Assembly: GCF_014694375.1 (NCBI RefSeq)
Contig: NZ_JAAUWW010000007.1
Location: 1 to 64,000 of the forward strand
Source of the DNA: Vibrio sp. S17_S38
GTDB taxonomy: Bacteria; Pseudomonadota; Gammaproteobacteria; Enterobacterales; Vibrionaceae
Length of the DNA stretch: 64,000 nt
Reading direction: 5' to 3'
The position numbers and the translations under genes were made by a program. Numbering within the stretch: the stretch's first letter is position 1; each line of letters starts with the position of its first letter. Shown piece by piece: positions 1-9,918 of this stretch. Below the pieces are notes generated by a model, which did no database searches, had not been told where the DNA came from, and was given only the letters and a program-made list of their open reading frames with translations.

Positions 1-122
<122 letters not shown>

Positions 123-286
123 TTATGATTCGCTTTGATTAAAAAGACCAAAACGCGCCAGAATTTGTCATTTTATGCGCCAACTTTCGTCAACGCAATA
201 AATTCATTACTTAATCAGTCAATTGCTTCTTTACCAAAATGGTCAATAAACAATTGGTATCATCAAGCTATAGCTTAATAAAGTTA

Positions 287-2383
287 TTAACCACGTTCCG
301 CAATAATTGCATCAGCTACATTTTTAGGTACTTCTGCATATTCAGAAAATTCCATTGAATACGAAGCTCGACCTTGAGTTGCGGAACGTAAGTCGGTTGC
401 GTAACCAAACATAACAGACAGAGGAACCTGAGCTCGAATAACCTTCAAACCCGCATTACCTTCATCCATTCCTTCAATAATGCCGCGGCGACGATTAATA
501 TCACCAACCACATCCCCCATCCAATCTTCTGGGGTAGTTACTTCAACTTTCATCATTGGTTCTAAAAGCACTGGTTGCGCTTGCAGAGCACCGTTCTTGA
601 AAGCCATTGAGCCGGCAATTTTAAACGCCATTTCATTTGAGTCTACATCATGATATGAACCGTCGAATAATGTAGCCTTGACATCCATGACAGGATAACC
701 AGCAAGCACACCATTATTCATTTGCTCTTCAATACCTTTCGCTACTGAACTGATGTATTCACGAGGAACAACACCACCCACGACTTCGTCTACAAAAACA
801 AATCCTTCACCCGGTTCAGATGGTTCTAGCTTTAACCAAACATGTCCATATTGGCCGCGACCACCGGACTGACGGATGAATTTACCTTCAATTTCTGTTT
901 TACCGCGGATAGTTTCGCGATAAGCCACTTGAGGTTTACCCACATTACAATCAACACTGAATTCGCGTTTCATGCGGTCAACAATAATATCTAAGTGTAG
1001 TTCACCCATACCAGAAATCAGGGTTTGGCCTGTTTCATGGTCAGTTTCAACACGGAATGATGGGTCTTCTGCCGCTAATTTACCCAGAGCAATGGCCATT
1101 TTATCTTGATCAGCTTGCGAACGAGGTTCAACAACGATCTGAATAACTGGTTCAGGGAATTCCATACGTTCTAATATAACTTTATGATTTTGATCACAAA
1201 GAGTATCACCAGTCGTAACATCTTTAAGGCCGATAGCTGCTGCTATATCACCAGCTAAAACTTGCTTAACTTCTTCGCGCTTATTTGAGTGCATTTGAAC
1301 AATGCGTCCTAAACGCTCACGTTTCTGCTTCACAGAGTTATAAACAGTATCACCCGTGTTCACCACACCAGAGTACACTCGCATAAAAGTGAGAGTTCCT
1401 ACAAATGGATCTGTAGCAATTTTAAATGCTAACGCAGCGAAAGGTTCTTTGTCATCAGCATGACGCTCAACTTCATTCTCATTCTCATCAATACCTTTAA
1501 TTGCAGGAACATCAATTGGGGATGGTAAGTAGTCAAGTACGGCATCTAAAACCGCTTGTACACCTTTATTTTTGAAAGCTGAGCCACAAGTTGCAAGGAC
1601 AATCTCATTATTCAATGTTCGAGTTCGAAGACCTTGTTTAATTTCAGCTTCAGTTAACTCTTCACCTTCAAGATATTTATCCATTAACTCTTCTGATGCT
1701 TCCGCTGCAGCTTCAATTAAGTTATTACGCCACTCTTCAGCTAATTCTTGCATGTCAGCAGGGATCTCTTCATAACTAAAAGTCATGCCTTGATCTGCAT
1801 CATTCCAATTAATTGCCTTCATTTTAATAAGATCGACAATGCCTCGAAACTCTTCTTCTGCGCCAATATTTAATTGAATAGGAACGGGAGTCGCTCCTAG
1901 ACGATTTTCAATCTGCTTAATAACACGTAAAAAATCAGCGCCAGTTCGATCCATTTTATTCACGAATACAATGCGAGGTACATGATATTTATCTGCTTGA
2001 CGCCACACTGTTTCCGATTGAGGTTCAACACCTGATGAGCCACAAAAAACAACAACAGCACCATCGAGAACTCTTAAAGAGCGCTCAACTTCAATAGTGA
2101 AATCTACGTGTCCAGGAGTATCGATAATATTAATACGATGATCATCAAATTGAGCATCCATACCACGCCAGAAGGTGGTGGTTGCAGCAGATGTGATAGT
2201 AATACCACGCTCTTGCTCTTGTTCCATCCAATCCATGGTTGCAGCACCATCGTGAACTTCGCCAATCTTATGAGAAAGCCCAGTGTAGAATAGAATACGT
2301 TCAGTTGTGGTTGTTTTTCCTGCATCTACGTGCGCACAAATACCGATATTACGGTAACGCTCTATAGGAGTTTTACGAGCCAC
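287..2383 (-). CDS. fusA: Elongation factor G
   Basis: EF-G catalyses GTP-driven translocation of tRNAs and mRNA on the ribosome and, with RRF, ribosome recycling. The protein has 698 residues, the usual length. Visible motifs are the P-loop AHVDAGKTT near residue 20, the G3 motif DTPGHVDF near residue 89 and the G4 motif NKMD near residue 143, followed by the translation-factor domains. The start is GTG at 2383, supported by an AAGAGGAT ribosome binding site and by the [16 protein letters not shown]-terminus typical of EF-G. It lies in the str operon between rpsG and tuf, all on the minus strand. The 217 bp gap to rpsG leaves room for an internal regulatory segment, but I see no clear promoter there. 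Confidence 0.97.
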   Translation of the reverse strand: MARKTPIERYRNIGICAHVDAGKTTTTERILFYTGLSHKIGEVHDGAATMDWMEQEQERGITITSAATTTFWRGMDAQFDDHRINIIDTPGHVDFTIEVERSLRVLDGAVVVFCGSSGVEPQSETVWRQADKYHVPRIVFVNKMDRTGADFLRVIKQIENRLGATPVPIQLNIGAEEEFRGIVDLIKMKAINWNDADQGMTFSYEEIPADMQELAEEWRNNLIEAAAEASEELMDKYLEGEELTEAEIKQGLRTRTLNNEIVLATCGSAFKNKGVQAVLDAVLDYLPSPIDVPAIKGIDENENEVERHADDKEPFAALAFKIATDPFVGTLTFMRVYSGVVNTGDTVYNSVKQKRERLGRIVQMHSNKREEVKQVLAGDIAAAIGLKDVTTGDTLCDQNHKVILERMEFPEPVIQIVVEPRSQADQDKMAIALGKLAAEDPSFRVETDHETGQTLISGMGELHLDIIVDRMKREFSVDCNVGKPQVAYRETIRGKTEIEGKFIRQSGGRGQYGHVWLKLEPSEPGEGFVFVDEVVGGVVPREYISSVAKGIEEQMNNGVLAGYPVMDVKATLFDGSYHDVDSNEMAFKIAGSMAFKNGALQAQPVLLEPMMKVEVTTPEDWMGDVVGDINRRRGIIEGMDEGNAGLKVIRAQVPLSVMFGYATDLRSATQGRASYSMEFSEYAEVPKNVADAIIAERG

Positions 2384-2600
2384 AGTTGTATCCTCTTAGC
2401 TAATACCAATTTCTATAAATCACTTATTTAATAAACCAATAATATTTTATAGAAATTAGAATTTCAGGGGTCATGCTCTTGCAAGCATAATTCGATTTCA
2501 AGCAATTTTTTGATCACTTAAAATAGTAAAAAAGTGCTGCGAGAAAACTCGCAGCACAGAAGGTCGAACTAACGCGGCCTCTTTGCAAGCAAAGAGTTTA

Positions 2601-3071
2601 TTACCAACGGTAGTGTGCGAACGCTTTGTTCGCATCTGCCATACGGTGAACGTCTTCACGTTTCTTAACAGCAGTACCTTTGTTTTCTGACGCATCTAGC
2701 ATTTCAGCAGCTAGGCGCATTGCCATAGATTTTTCACCACGCTTGCGCGCAGCTTCAACCATCCAGCGCATAGCAAGAGCGTTACGGCGAACCGGACGAA
2801 CTTCTACAGGCACTTGGTAAGTTGAACCACCCACACGGCGAGATTTAACTTCTACCGTTGGACGAATATTTTCAAGAGCTTCTTCGAATACAGCTAAGTG
2901 ACCTTTACCAGATTTCTCAGCCATTGTATCTAATGCAGTGTAAACGATTTTCTCTGCAGTTGATTTTTTACCATCAACCATAAGGATGTTTACAAATTTT
3001 GCCAGCAATTCAGATTTGAACTTAGGATCTGGAAGGATCTTACGCTGGCCTATTACGCGACGACGTGGCAT
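2601..3071 (-). CDS. rpsG: 30S ribosomal protein S7
   Basis: S7 initiates assembly of the 30S head by binding the 3' domain of 16S rRNA and sits near the E-site tRNA. The 156-residue sequence begins [16 protein letters not shown] and contains the conserved [11 protein letters not shown] segment near residue 82, as in all bacterial S7 proteins. ATG at 3071 is preceded by a GGAGAAAC ribosome binding site. It follows rpsL by 113 bp in the str operon. In E. coli S7 is the translational repressor of this operon and binds the rpsL-rpsG spacer; the spacer here is of suitable size, but I did not fold it. Confidence 0.97.
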   Translation of the reverse strand: MPRRRVIGQRKILPDPKFKSELLAKFVNILMVDGKKSTAEKIVYTALDTMAEKSGKGHLAVFEEALENIRPTVEVKSRRVGGSTYQVPVEVRPVRRNALAMRWMVEAARKRGEKSMAMRLAAEMLDASENKGTAVKKREDVHRMADANKAFAHYRW

Positions 3072-3184
3072 GGATGTTTCTCCGTTGTCTTCTTCAGGTT
3101 ATCCAAAACTTTTCAGTTTTTTCAACAAAATATATTATTTTAGTGTTTGGCCTTACTTAACGCTTTCTCGTTTATAAAGAAAGA

Positions 3185-3574
<390 letters not shown>

Positions 3575-3650
3575 TTACGAAAATAAGCTTGTGAAAAATC
3601 TATCCCTAACTTCTGACTATAAATCTTATAGTAAGAAATAGGGACGCAAA

Positions 3651-3679
3651 ATTTTATGCATCAAAGGTGTGTGTGTCAA
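3651..3679 (-). promoter_or_regulatory. Sigma70 promoter of the str operon
   Basis: On the minus strand there is a perfect -35 box TTGACA (3679-3674), a 17-bp spacer and a -10 box TAAAAT (3656-3651). Transcription would start near 3644, giving a leader of about 85 nt before the rpsL ATG. The promoter lies between tusB and rpsL, so the ribosomal genes can be transcribed independently of the upstream tus genes. Read directly from the sequence; activity is inferred. Confidence 0.75.
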
Positions 3680-3745
3680 GAAATATACAATTTTGTGAGG
3701 AGTATTTTTTTTATCCAGAGGGTATCAAACTATACTTCGGCTTTT

Positions 3746-4027
3746 TTATTCCCAAGTTAACGATTGTTCATGCTTTTCTGTTAATGAAACAAAATCATTA
3801 TAATCAACCAATTGGCCCGAAAAAACCACTAAACCAGATAAGCCTCTCGCCTCAATATCTTCCTTAAGGTAGAAACAATGATCTTTTGGATCATTTTTCT
3901 CTTCTTGGATGTTTATCTGTTCAATTCCGGTATAAACCGCATCTTCAATCAGCAAAATGACATCGCCAGATGAGTAAAACAGGCGAGCTTGCTCTAAGGC
4001 GGGTTTATTTTTCACGATATGAAGCAT
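3746..4027 (-). CDS. tusB: Sulfurtransferase complex subunit TusB
   Basis: TusB is part of the TusBCD hetero-hexamer that relays persulfide sulfur from TusA to TusE for 2-thiolation of tRNA wobble uridine (mnm5s2U34). The chosen start, ATG at 4027, gives 93 residues beginning MLHIVKNKP, which matches the DsrH/TusB family, and has an AGGT ribosome binding site. The frame also opens further upstream at a TTG (4063) that overlaps the tusC stop; the extra 12 residues are not family-like. The C-terminus ends HEQSLTWE, like the usual TusB tail. It is the last gene of yheO-tusD-tusC-tusB and lies just before the str promoter, the same arrangement as in E. coli. Confidence 0.85.
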   Translation of the reverse strand: MLHIVKNKPALEQARLFYSSGDVILLIEDAVYTGIEQINIQEEKNDPKDHCFYLKEDIEARGLSGLVVFSGQLVDYNDFVSLTEKHEQSLTWE

Positions 4028-4059
4028 CTTTTTACCTACCGATTTAATGATTTTTAAGA

Positions 4060-4413
4060 TCAAAAACTAAGAAGTTTATTACATTGATGAAGCTTATTAT
4101 TTAAATCCCGCGAGCTTAGCGGAATAACTGGAATCATTAATGCTGAAGGCGTTATTTCATAATGCTTTAATGACAACTCACACACATAAATATTTTCAAT
4201 ATCATACAATTCTAACAATTTAAAAGCGGCGGTATAATCCCTAGATAATACTTGCTCTGGATCTTGGTTCAATAGTAGTTGAGTGACACCGGCTCCGATA
4301 AAGAATACATCAATATTTTCACTATATACAGATGTTGCTAGTAACGCATCTAGCCCTTCACGACCTTTAGCGGTGGTATGGGGGAATGATCGAAATACAA
4401 AACCTAATTTCAT
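4060..4413 (-). CDS. tusC: Sulfurtransferase complex subunit TusC
   Basis: TusC (DsrF family) is a structural subunit of the TusBCD sulfur relay complex for tRNA 2-thiouridine synthesis. The 117-residue protein begins MKLGFVFRSFPHTTAKGREGLDALLATS, typical of DsrF/TusC. Its start ATG (4413-4411) overlaps the last base of the tusD stop codon, so the genes are probably translationally coupled. As expected for TusC, it does not carry the catalytic cysteine found in TusD. Confidence 0.9.
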   Translation of the reverse strand: MKLGFVFRSFPHTTAKGREGLDALLATSVYSENIDVFFIGAGVTQLLLNQDPEQVLSRDYTAAFKLLELYDIENIYVCELSLKHYEITPSALMIPVIPLSSRDLNNKLHQCNKLLSF

Positions 4414-4814
4414 TAGAATTGCACCACTCTATCTTGAATTAGTAACGCCTCAGCTAAGCTACCTAACCCCGCGAGTTCAAATTCTTGAGCGGTATTTGAA
4501 GCCAATAATTGGTGAGTCGTAGCTTCATGGCTATCTACGATACCACGGCGCAAAGATGCGGCTACACAGGATTCTAAACGTACCTTATGTTGAGCAGCTA
4601 TAGTTTTCCAAGCTTTGTGCAAATCAAATTCATCATTAGCCGGCAACGTTAAGCTAGACGTATTATGTACACCGTCTTGATAGAAAAACACGCTCACCAA
4701 TGTGTGCCCCTTTTCAATTAACGCACAAGCAAAACGATATGCATGACGAGCTGACTGGCTGCCATAAACTGAACCATTAACGAGCAAAGTATAAGTTAAA
4801 GGCTGGAAACTCAC
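4413..4814 (-). CDS. tusD: Sulfurtransferase complex subunit TusD
   Basis: TusD (DsrE family) carries the persulfide-bearing cysteine of the TusBCD complex. The protein has 133 residues; the conserved cysteine is Cys83 in the segment VRLESCVAASLRRGI, matching the catalytic Cys78 region of E. coli TusD. The start is GTG at 4814 and overlaps the stop of the upstream YheO-like gene in a GTGA arrangement, which suggests translational coupling. Confidence 0.92.
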   Translation of the reverse strand: MSFQPLTYTLLVNGSVYGSQSARHAYRFACALIEKGHTLVSVFFYQDGVHNTSSLTLPANDEFDLHKAWKTIAAQHKVRLESCVAASLRRGIVDSHEATTHQLLASNTAQEFELAGLGSLAEALLIQDRVVQF

Positions 4815-5533
4815 TTCTCTCCATCCTCAATTTTACGCTGGCGAATATAGAGATAAACCGTATGTTTTGAGATATTCAATCGGTCGGCAACACGGTTAAT
4901 TGCGTCTTTAATATCAAAGATACCTTTATCGTAGAGATCCATTACAATTTGTCTATTTTTTGTATTATTTGAAACTGATTTATCTGTATTAATTTCTTCA
5001 ATAGTGCGTTCAACCGTTTGATCCACCAGTTCTTCAACATCACTGGCAAAATTGACTGATGACGCAGCCTCTTCAGCTTCAGCCGTTGGCATAAACGCAT
5101 GTAGCACATCAGAAAACGGTGCATCTAAATTAATGTTGATACATAAAAGCCCAATCACTCTCTGTTCACCATTTCGAATTGCAATGGTAATAGATTTCAT
5201 CAGCACGCCACCTTTAGCGCGAGTAAAATAAGAACGAGAAAAGTTACGCTCTGAGCCTTCAATATCTTTTAACATTTTCAATGCAAGAACCGTAATAGGA
5301 GAACCTACTTTACGGCCAGTATTCTCACCATTGGCTATTTTAATCGCGGAAGTATTTAAATCTTCTAGCGAATGCAGCACAATCTCGCAATAGCTACCAA
5401 TCAAACTGGCAAGGCCATCAACGACCGCTTCGTAAGAACTTAAAATAATCTTATCGTGTTCCGAAAATGGTTTAGCATGGACCGATTCAATTTCTAACAA
5501 CGCTTCAGAATGAACAGCTTCAGAGTTCTCCAC
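4811..5533 (-). CDS. yheO: YheO-like PAS/HTH transcriptional regulator
   Basis: This is a YheO-family regulator: an N-terminal YheO-like PAS domain (about residues 30-140, including SYCEIVLHSLEDL and GRKVGSPIT) and a C-terminal helix-turn-helix (last 60 residues, with GIFDIKDAINRVADRLNISKHTVYLYIRQ). The target genes are not known. The gene has the same position, upstream of tusDCB and downstream of fkpA, as in E. coli. The longest frame opens at TTG 5548, but a GAGG ribosome binding site better supports GTG at 5533; neither is ATG, so the start is uncertain. It probably leads the tusDCB operon, with a 4-base overlap to tusD. Confidence 0.82.
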   Translation of the reverse strand: MENSEAVHSEALLEIESVHAKPFSEHDKIILSSYEAVVDGLASLIGSYCEIVLHSLEDLNTSAIKIANGENTGRKVGSPITVLALKMLKDIEGSERNFSRSYFTRAKGGVLMKSITIAIRNGEQRVIGLLCININLDAPFSDVLHAFMPTAEAEEAASSVNFASDVEELVDQTVERTIEEINTDKSVSNNTKNRQIVMDLYDKGIFDIKDAINRVADRLNISKHTVYLYIRQRKIEDGEK

Positions 5534-5666
5534 ACACACCTCAATCAAATTTTATAAATTAAACAAATTGGCGTAAGTTTATCAGAAAATTTTAATTTGG
5601 TATTATTCGCTGTTCGATATGATGATTTAAAGCAAGTTTACTCACTATTTATCACAAAAATTAGAT

Positions 5667-5697
5667 AAAAAAAGACCTATCGCAATAGGTCTTTTTT
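5667..5697 (-). terminator. Intrinsic terminator downstream of fkpA
   Basis: The inverted repeat AGACCTAT-cgca-ATAGGTCT is flanked by A-runs on the left and T-runs on the right, so it can terminate in either direction. It lies 56 bp beyond the fkpA stop codon and separates fkpA from yheO. Confidence 0.85.
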
Positions 5698-5752
5698 ATA
5701 CTATCAATAATATTTACCGCTTCCCCAAAAATGGGTTAGGTATTAAATCAAA

Positions 5753-6559
5753 TTATTTATGTGCTGACGCTTGCGGCGCTGCATCAGCTTTCACAGACAT
5801 TAATTCAATTTCAAATACTAAAGTAGAGTTAGCTGGAATCGTTGGTGTATCTTGCTCGCCGTATGCTAGCTCTGGCGGGATAACAACTTGGTATTTAGAA
5901 CCGACTTTCATCAACTGAACCGCTTCAGTCCAGCCAGGAATGACACGATTTAATGGGAAAGTAGCAGGCTCTTTACGATCGTATGAACTATCGAATTTAG
6001 TACCATCGATAAGTTTACCCTCGTAATTGACTACAACAGTGTCAGTTGCCTTTGGAGTGATACCCGTACCTTCTTTCTCTACTTTGTAAAGAATGCCTGA
6101 TTCTGTTGATTTTACTCCATCTTCTTTTGCGAACTTAGCACGAAAATCAGCGCCTTCTTTTTGAGCAGCAGCTGACTTCTCTTTTGCTTTGGCTTGCATT
6201 TTTTCTTGTACGCGCTTGTCTAAGTTTTGTAAAACGGTGCGTGTTTCTTCTTCTGTCATACCAGATTTTTTAGCAAATGAATCTTCGATACCTTTCAGGA
6301 CAATATCTTTGTCTAACTTGATACCAATTTCAGCTGGTTTCTCAATACTTGTGTTTAGGTAGTTAGCGAAAGAAGTGCCGATTGCATAAGCGGCTTGTTC
6401 GTCATCTGTTTTGTATTGAGCCATAGCAGGAGAAGCCGCAGATTGTGCCTGTTCGACTTTTGGTGCAGTGGCTGATGCATCTTTCGCATCGTCTTTTTGA
6501 CAACCTACAGCGAGTAATACAGTTGCTGCTAGCAGTGATACTTTAAAAATCGGTTTCAT
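5753..6559 (-). CDS. fkpA: FKBP-type peptidyl-prolyl isomerase FkpA, probable lipoprotein
   Basis: FkpA is a periplasmic cis-trans prolyl isomerase and chaperone for envelope proteins. The 268-residue protein has an N-terminal dimerisation region (about residues 45-150, rich in Lys/Glu/Ala) and a C-terminal FKBP domain (about 155-255: DTVVVNYEGKLIDGTKFDSSYDR, IPGWTEAVQLMKVGSKYQVVIPPELAYG). The signal sequence ends LLAVGCQKDD, a lipobox-like motif with Cys20 as the first mature residue, so the protein is probably an outer-membrane lipoprotein. E. coli FkpA has a cleavable signal peptide and is soluble. A sigma-E-like promoter lies upstream (6691-6717), consistent with the envelope stress regulation known for fkpA. 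Confidence 0.92.
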   Translation of the reverse strand: MKPIFKVSLLAATVLLAVGCQKDDAKDASATAPKVEQAQSAASPAMAQYKTDDEQAAYAIGTSFANYLNTSIEKPAEIGIKLDKDIVLKGIEDSFAKKSGMTEEETRTVLQNLDKRVQEKMQAKAKEKSAAAQKEGADFRAKFAKEDGVKSTESGILYKVEKEGTGITPKATDTVVVNYEGKLIDGTKFDSSYDRKEPATFPLNRVIPGWTEAVQLMKVGSKYQVVIPPELAYGEQDTPTIPANSTLVFEIELMSVKADAAPQASAHK

Positions 6560-6690
6560 TAAATTCTCCAGCGTGATGGAAATCCATCATCATTATCATT
6601 TAAAAATTAATTATAAATTGTAACCACATAGCCTGAGATGAACGTGGCACCACAGATTATATTTCTACTTATTTTTAATAGTCTTTGTTA

Positions 6691-6717
6691 GCAGACCATA
6701 TTTTTTGATGAAAGTTC
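6691..6717 (-). promoter_or_regulatory. Sigma-E-like promoter for fkpA
   Basis: On the minus strand the sequence reads GAACTT (6717-6712), a 16-bp spacer, then TCTGC (6695-6691). This is one base off the usual RpoE pattern GGAACTT-N16-TCTGA at each end. Transcription would start near 6684, about 125 nt before the fkpA ATG. Known fkpA genes of enterobacteria are RpoE dependent. The rest of the 372 bp between fkpA and slyX shows only AT-rich sequence. Confidence 0.5.
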
Positions 6718-6931
6718 ATCAATTCACTATAATTTGTCTTAATCCTTTAAATCAATACCTTAAACGGACGCTATTACAACATAGCCCTGACAAATTTATA
6801 CTAAAGCCGTCTCATTCTTAGACCATACTCACAAGAGGTAAGATGATAATCTCGCGACAATAAGATCATGATTATTGGTTAATGTATGTATAATCCAATT
6901 ACTGTCTGCTTCACCTGTTTATAGGAATATC

Positions 6932-7162
6932 ATGACTTCACATACGACTGAGCATCAACTAAAGCAACGCATTGACGATTTAGAATGCCAACTCGCCTTC
7001 CAAGAACAAACAATTAACGAACTCAATGACGCTCTCAGCCAACAACAACTGTTGATCAGTCGCATGCAAGATCAAATGAAATATGTTGTTGGTAAGGTAA
7101 AAAACTTAGATACCTCTGATCTTGCCGATCCATCAGAAGAAACACCACCACCTCATTATTAA
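6932..7162 (+). CDS. slyX: SlyX family protein
   Basis: SlyX is a small coiled-coil protein of unknown function found next to slyD in gammaproteobacteria. The chosen ATG at 6932 gives 76 residues and follows an AGGAA ribosome binding site; the frame opens 57 bases earlier without support. The sequence is a heptad-rich helix (residues 7-60, HQLKQRIDDLECQLAFQEQ) ending in the proline-rich tail PPPHY that is typical of the family. It is convergent with slyD and shares a terminator with it. Confidence 0.88.
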   Translation: MTSHTTEHQLKQRIDDLECQLAFQEQTINELNDALSQQQLLISRMQDQMKYVVGKVKNLDTSDLADPSEETPPPHY

Positions 7163-7169
7163 TCATTAC

Positions 7170-7204
7170 AAAAAAGCGCTAGACCTGTTGGTTAGCGCTT
7201 TTTA
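7170..7204. terminator. Bidirectional terminator between slyX and slyD
   Basis: The inverted repeat AAAAAGCGCTA ... TAGCGCTTTTT with an 11-nt loop has a T-run in both directions and lies between the convergent stop codons of slyX and slyD. Confidence 0.85.
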
Positions 7205-7218
7205 TCATCTATTGAAGA

Positions 7219-7794
7219 TTAGTGAGAACAACCGCAGCCGCCATTACTATCACAGCCTTCTTTTTTCTCTTCTCCATGATCATGATCACAACAGTCACCG
7301 TCGTGGTCGTGGTGATGACCACCCGCTTGATGTACATGACCGTGAGCCACTTCTTCTTCTGTTGCTTCACGTACCGCAACAACTTCAACATCAAACGTTA
7401 ATGTTTGACCTGCAAGCATATGGTTTCCATCAACGACAACTTCATCGCCATCTACTTCGGTAATTTCTACAGGGATTTGTCCTTGGTCTGTGTCAGCTAA
7501 AAAGCGCATACCAACTTCAATTTCATCCACACCATGAAAAACATTCGCAGGAACACGTTGAACTAAGCCTTCATTATGTTCACCGTAAGCATCGTCTGGA
7601 GCGATAACAATATTAAATTTATCACCTTGAACTTTACCATCTAAGGCATTTTCTAGGCCAGAAATCAGGTTGTTATTACCATGTAGATAATCTAACGGCG
7701 CCTCAACTGTTGACTGGTCAACAACCACACCATCTTCCGTTGTAACTTTATAAGCAAGGCTAACAACAACGTTTTTTTCAATATTCATATTCAC
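7219..7794 (-). CDS. slyD: FKBP-type peptidyl-prolyl isomerase SlyD, metal-binding
   Basis: SlyD is a cytosolic prolyl isomerase and chaperone that also binds Ni/Zn and assists metalloenzyme maturation. The 191-residue protein has the FKBP fold interrupted by the insert-in-flap chaperone domain (about residues 70-125). The C-terminal 40 residues are very rich in His, Asp and Cys (HVHQAGGHHHDHDGDCCDHDHGEE), the metal-binding tail. No signal peptide is present. It lies downstream of yheV on the minus strand, with 83 bp between them. Confidence 0.93.
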   Translation of the reverse strand: MNMNIEKNVVVSLAYKVTTEDGVVVDQSTVEAPLDYLHGNNNLISGLENALDGKVQGDKFNIVIAPDDAYGEHNEGLVQRVPANVFHGVDEIEVGMRFLADTDQGQIPVEITEVDGDEVVVDGNHMLAGQTLTFDVEVVAVREATEEEVAHGHVHQAGGHHHDHDGDCCDHDHGEEKKEGCDSNGGCGCSH

Positions 7795-7877
7795 TCCAGG
7801 CTTGGATTAGGTATAAAAATAAATGAGCACCTAATCGTTATGAGACAAATAATGGGGATAATGCTGGCAAATTTCAA

Positions 7878-8078
7878 TCATTCAGGCTTAAAAATTCCAA
7901 TCATTTGTTCCGAAGGGTAAGCCGATTGCTCCACCGCCTCGGATGTTTGCTGCTCTAAATAGTCACATTCTACACATTCGACCATTTCAATATTGTTTTC
8001 TTCCCATACCCGTAAGCTATCGGATTCTTTACATATTGGGCATTTCGCACCAGCAATAAACCTTTTTTTACTTGTCAT
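7878..8078 (-). CDS. yheV: YheV family putative zinc ribbon protein
   Basis: A 66-residue YheV homologue of unknown function. The start ATG at 8078 gives MTSKKRFIAGAKCPICKESDSLRVWEENN, which aligns with E. coli YheV; the frame is open further upstream (to 8207) but that part overlaps the kefB C-terminus and is not family-like. Two CxxC motifs (CPIC near residue 13 and CVEC near residue 34) form a probable zinc ribbon. The order kefG-kefB-yheV-slyD matches E. coli. It starts 19 bp after kefB. Confidence 0.88.
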   Translation of the reverse strand: MTSKKRFIAGAKCPICKESDSLRVWEENNIEMVECVECDYLEQQTSEAVEQSAYPSEQMIGIFKPE

Positions 8079-8097
8079 TGTTATTCCTAAATATAAT

Positions 8098-9891
8098 TTA
8101 ATCCCAATGATTTTGAGTTTTACGGTCGCTTTCCATCTCTCGATCAAAGATTTCTTCCAGTTCCTTACGTGCTTCTTTCGCCCGCAAACCTGTGTCTTTA
8201 TCTTCACTATGTTGAGGTAATAACTCTTTCAACATTGTGGTATCCAATTTTTTAAAGTGTGCTTCTGCTCGTTTCGCTTGATAAGGATGCATACCAAGTT
8301 CAGTCAGTACTTGCCGCCCTAAATCCAGTGCACCAAGAAAAGTTTCACGAGAAAATAAAGTCACGCCAATATTAAGTAATTGATAGGCTTCTACCCTACT
8401 GCGAGCTCGTGCCAATACTTTTAAATTAGGAAAGTGTTGCTTACACAATTCGGCAATTTTAAGCACTTCGTCGGGTGAGTCGGTACAAATCGCAATCGCT
8501 TCAGCTTCTTCTGCCCCAGCCGCGCGCAATAAGTCCAGTTGAGTAGCATCGCCATAATACACTTTATAACCAAACTTACGTAACACTTGGATCTGACTAG
8601 GATCGTTCTCTAATACTGTTAACCGAATTTTATTCGCGTACAACAAACGTCCAACCACTTGTCCAAAGCGTCCAAACCCCGCGACTATCACTCTCGGCTC
8701 TTCATTTACCACATCTGATGGCATATCTTCATTTAAATTAATGGTGCGACTAAACCATTTTTGTTGAGCCAATAAGATCAACGGTGTGGTCATCATAGAT
8801 AAACTCACCACCACAAGTAAAAATGAAGTTATTTCTTTTCCTAACAGGCCTTGACCTTGCGCGGCAGTAAAAAGAACGAAAGCAAATTCACCACCTTGGC
8901 TAAGAATGGCAGCCATTCGACTGCGCGCTTTGCCTCGAGTCCCCATTAAACGCGCCAAGCCATAAATCAATAATGCTTTGATACTGACCAAAGCCACAAC
9001 GGCTAACACTATTTTTATAGGATAAAGCCCTAATAAACCTAAATTGACGGCCATACCAACCGACATAAAAAACAAGCCTAACAATAATCCTTTAAATGGC
9101 TCAATGGCACTTTCTAATTCATGACGATACTCACTTTCTGCAAGTAAAACTCCCGCTAAAAAGGTTCCAAGAGCCATCGACAAACCCAGTTTTTGCATGA
9201 TGACGGAAATGCCGATCACCAATAATAATGCAGCAACCGTGAACAATTCTCTCACTCGGCTCATCACCACAAAGCGAAATATAGGACGTAATAAATAATG
9301 CCCTCCGACCAATAAGCCGACCACACCGCCAATCATCCATACTGCATCGAGCCAATCACCACCGACATTGCCAGCCAGCAAAGGAAGCATAGCTAACATA
9401 GGGATCACAGCGATATCTTGAAAGAGTAAAATCGCGAACCCTGATTGCCCGGTTTCGGTTCCACTTAAGTCTTGTTCTTCAATAACTCGCAATGCAATCG
9501 CAGTAGAAGAAAGCGCCAACCCCATCCCAATAACCAAGCTATTTTGCCAACTGATACCAAATTGATGGGCGATCACAGATAGCACCAACGTCGTCACCAA
9601 CACTTGCGCGCCACCCAAGCCTAAAATTGGGATGCGCATTTGCCATAATTTTTTGGGATTAAGCTCCAAACCAATTAAAAATAGCAATAACACCACGCCA
9701 AATTCAGCAAAATGCATCACACTATCAACATCGCTAATTAGTCCTAACCCCCAAGGACCAATCGCAATACCCGCAATTAAATAGCCAAGTACTGAACCTA
9801 AACCAAAGCGTTGAGCCAAAGGCACAGCAATAACCGCAGCCGATAAAAAAACCACGCTGCCTTCTAATAATTCAAAGGTCGATGATGCCAT
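8098..9891 (-). CDS. kefB: Glutathione-regulated potassium-efflux antiporter KefB
   Basis: KefB is an inner-membrane K+/H+ antiporter that acidifies the cytoplasm during electrophile stress when glutathione adducts bind. The 597-residue protein has about 12 hydrophobic segments of the CPA2 exchanger family (residues 1-385), then a Rossmann-type KTN/TrkA-N domain with GFGRFGQVVGRLL (about residue 405) and a charged C-terminal tail. Length and layout match E. coli KefB (about 600 residues). The ancillary oxidoreductase kefG lies immediately upstream with a 27 bp gap, which supports KefB rather than other CPA2 proteins. Confidence 0.9.
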   Translation of the reverse strand: MASSTFELLEGSVVFLSAAVIAVPLAQRFGLGSVLGYLIAGIAIGPWGLGLISDVDSVMHFAEFGVVLLLFLIGLELNPKKLWQMRIPILGLGGAQVLVTTLVLSVIAHQFGISWQNSLVIGMGLALSSTAIALRVIEEQDLSGTETGQSGFAILLFQDIAVIPMLAMLPLLAGNVGGDWLDAVWMIGGVVGLLVGGHYLLRPIFRFVVMSRVRELFTVAALLLVIGISVIMQKLGLSMALGTFLAGVLLAESEYRHELESAIEPFKGLLLGLFFMSVGMAVNLGLLGLYPIKIVLAVVALVSIKALLIYGLARLMGTRGKARSRMAAILSQGGEFAFVLFTAAQGQGLLGKEITSFLLVVVSLSMMTTPLILLAQQKWFSRTINLNEDMPSDVVNEEPRVIVAGFGRFGQVVGRLLYANKIRLTVLENDPSQIQVLRKFGYKVYYGDATQLDLLRAAGAEEAEAIAICTDSPDEVLKIAELCKQHFPNLKVLARARSRVEAYQLLNIGVTLFSRETFLGALDLGRQVLTELGMHPYQAKRAEAHFKKLDTTMLKELLPQHSEDKDTGLRAKEARKELEEIFDREMESDRKTQNHWD

Positions 9892-9918
9892 TGAAACTCC
9901 TTATTAATCGACAGCTCA

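Noticed and set aside
2498-2695. 65-codon minus-strand frame over the end of rpsG
   Set aside because: Alternative frame of rpsG and its spacer; no independent support.
7122-7463. 113-codon His/Leu-rich plus-strand frame
   Set aside because: It is the antisense of the slyD His-rich tail and overlaps the slyX stop and the terminator.
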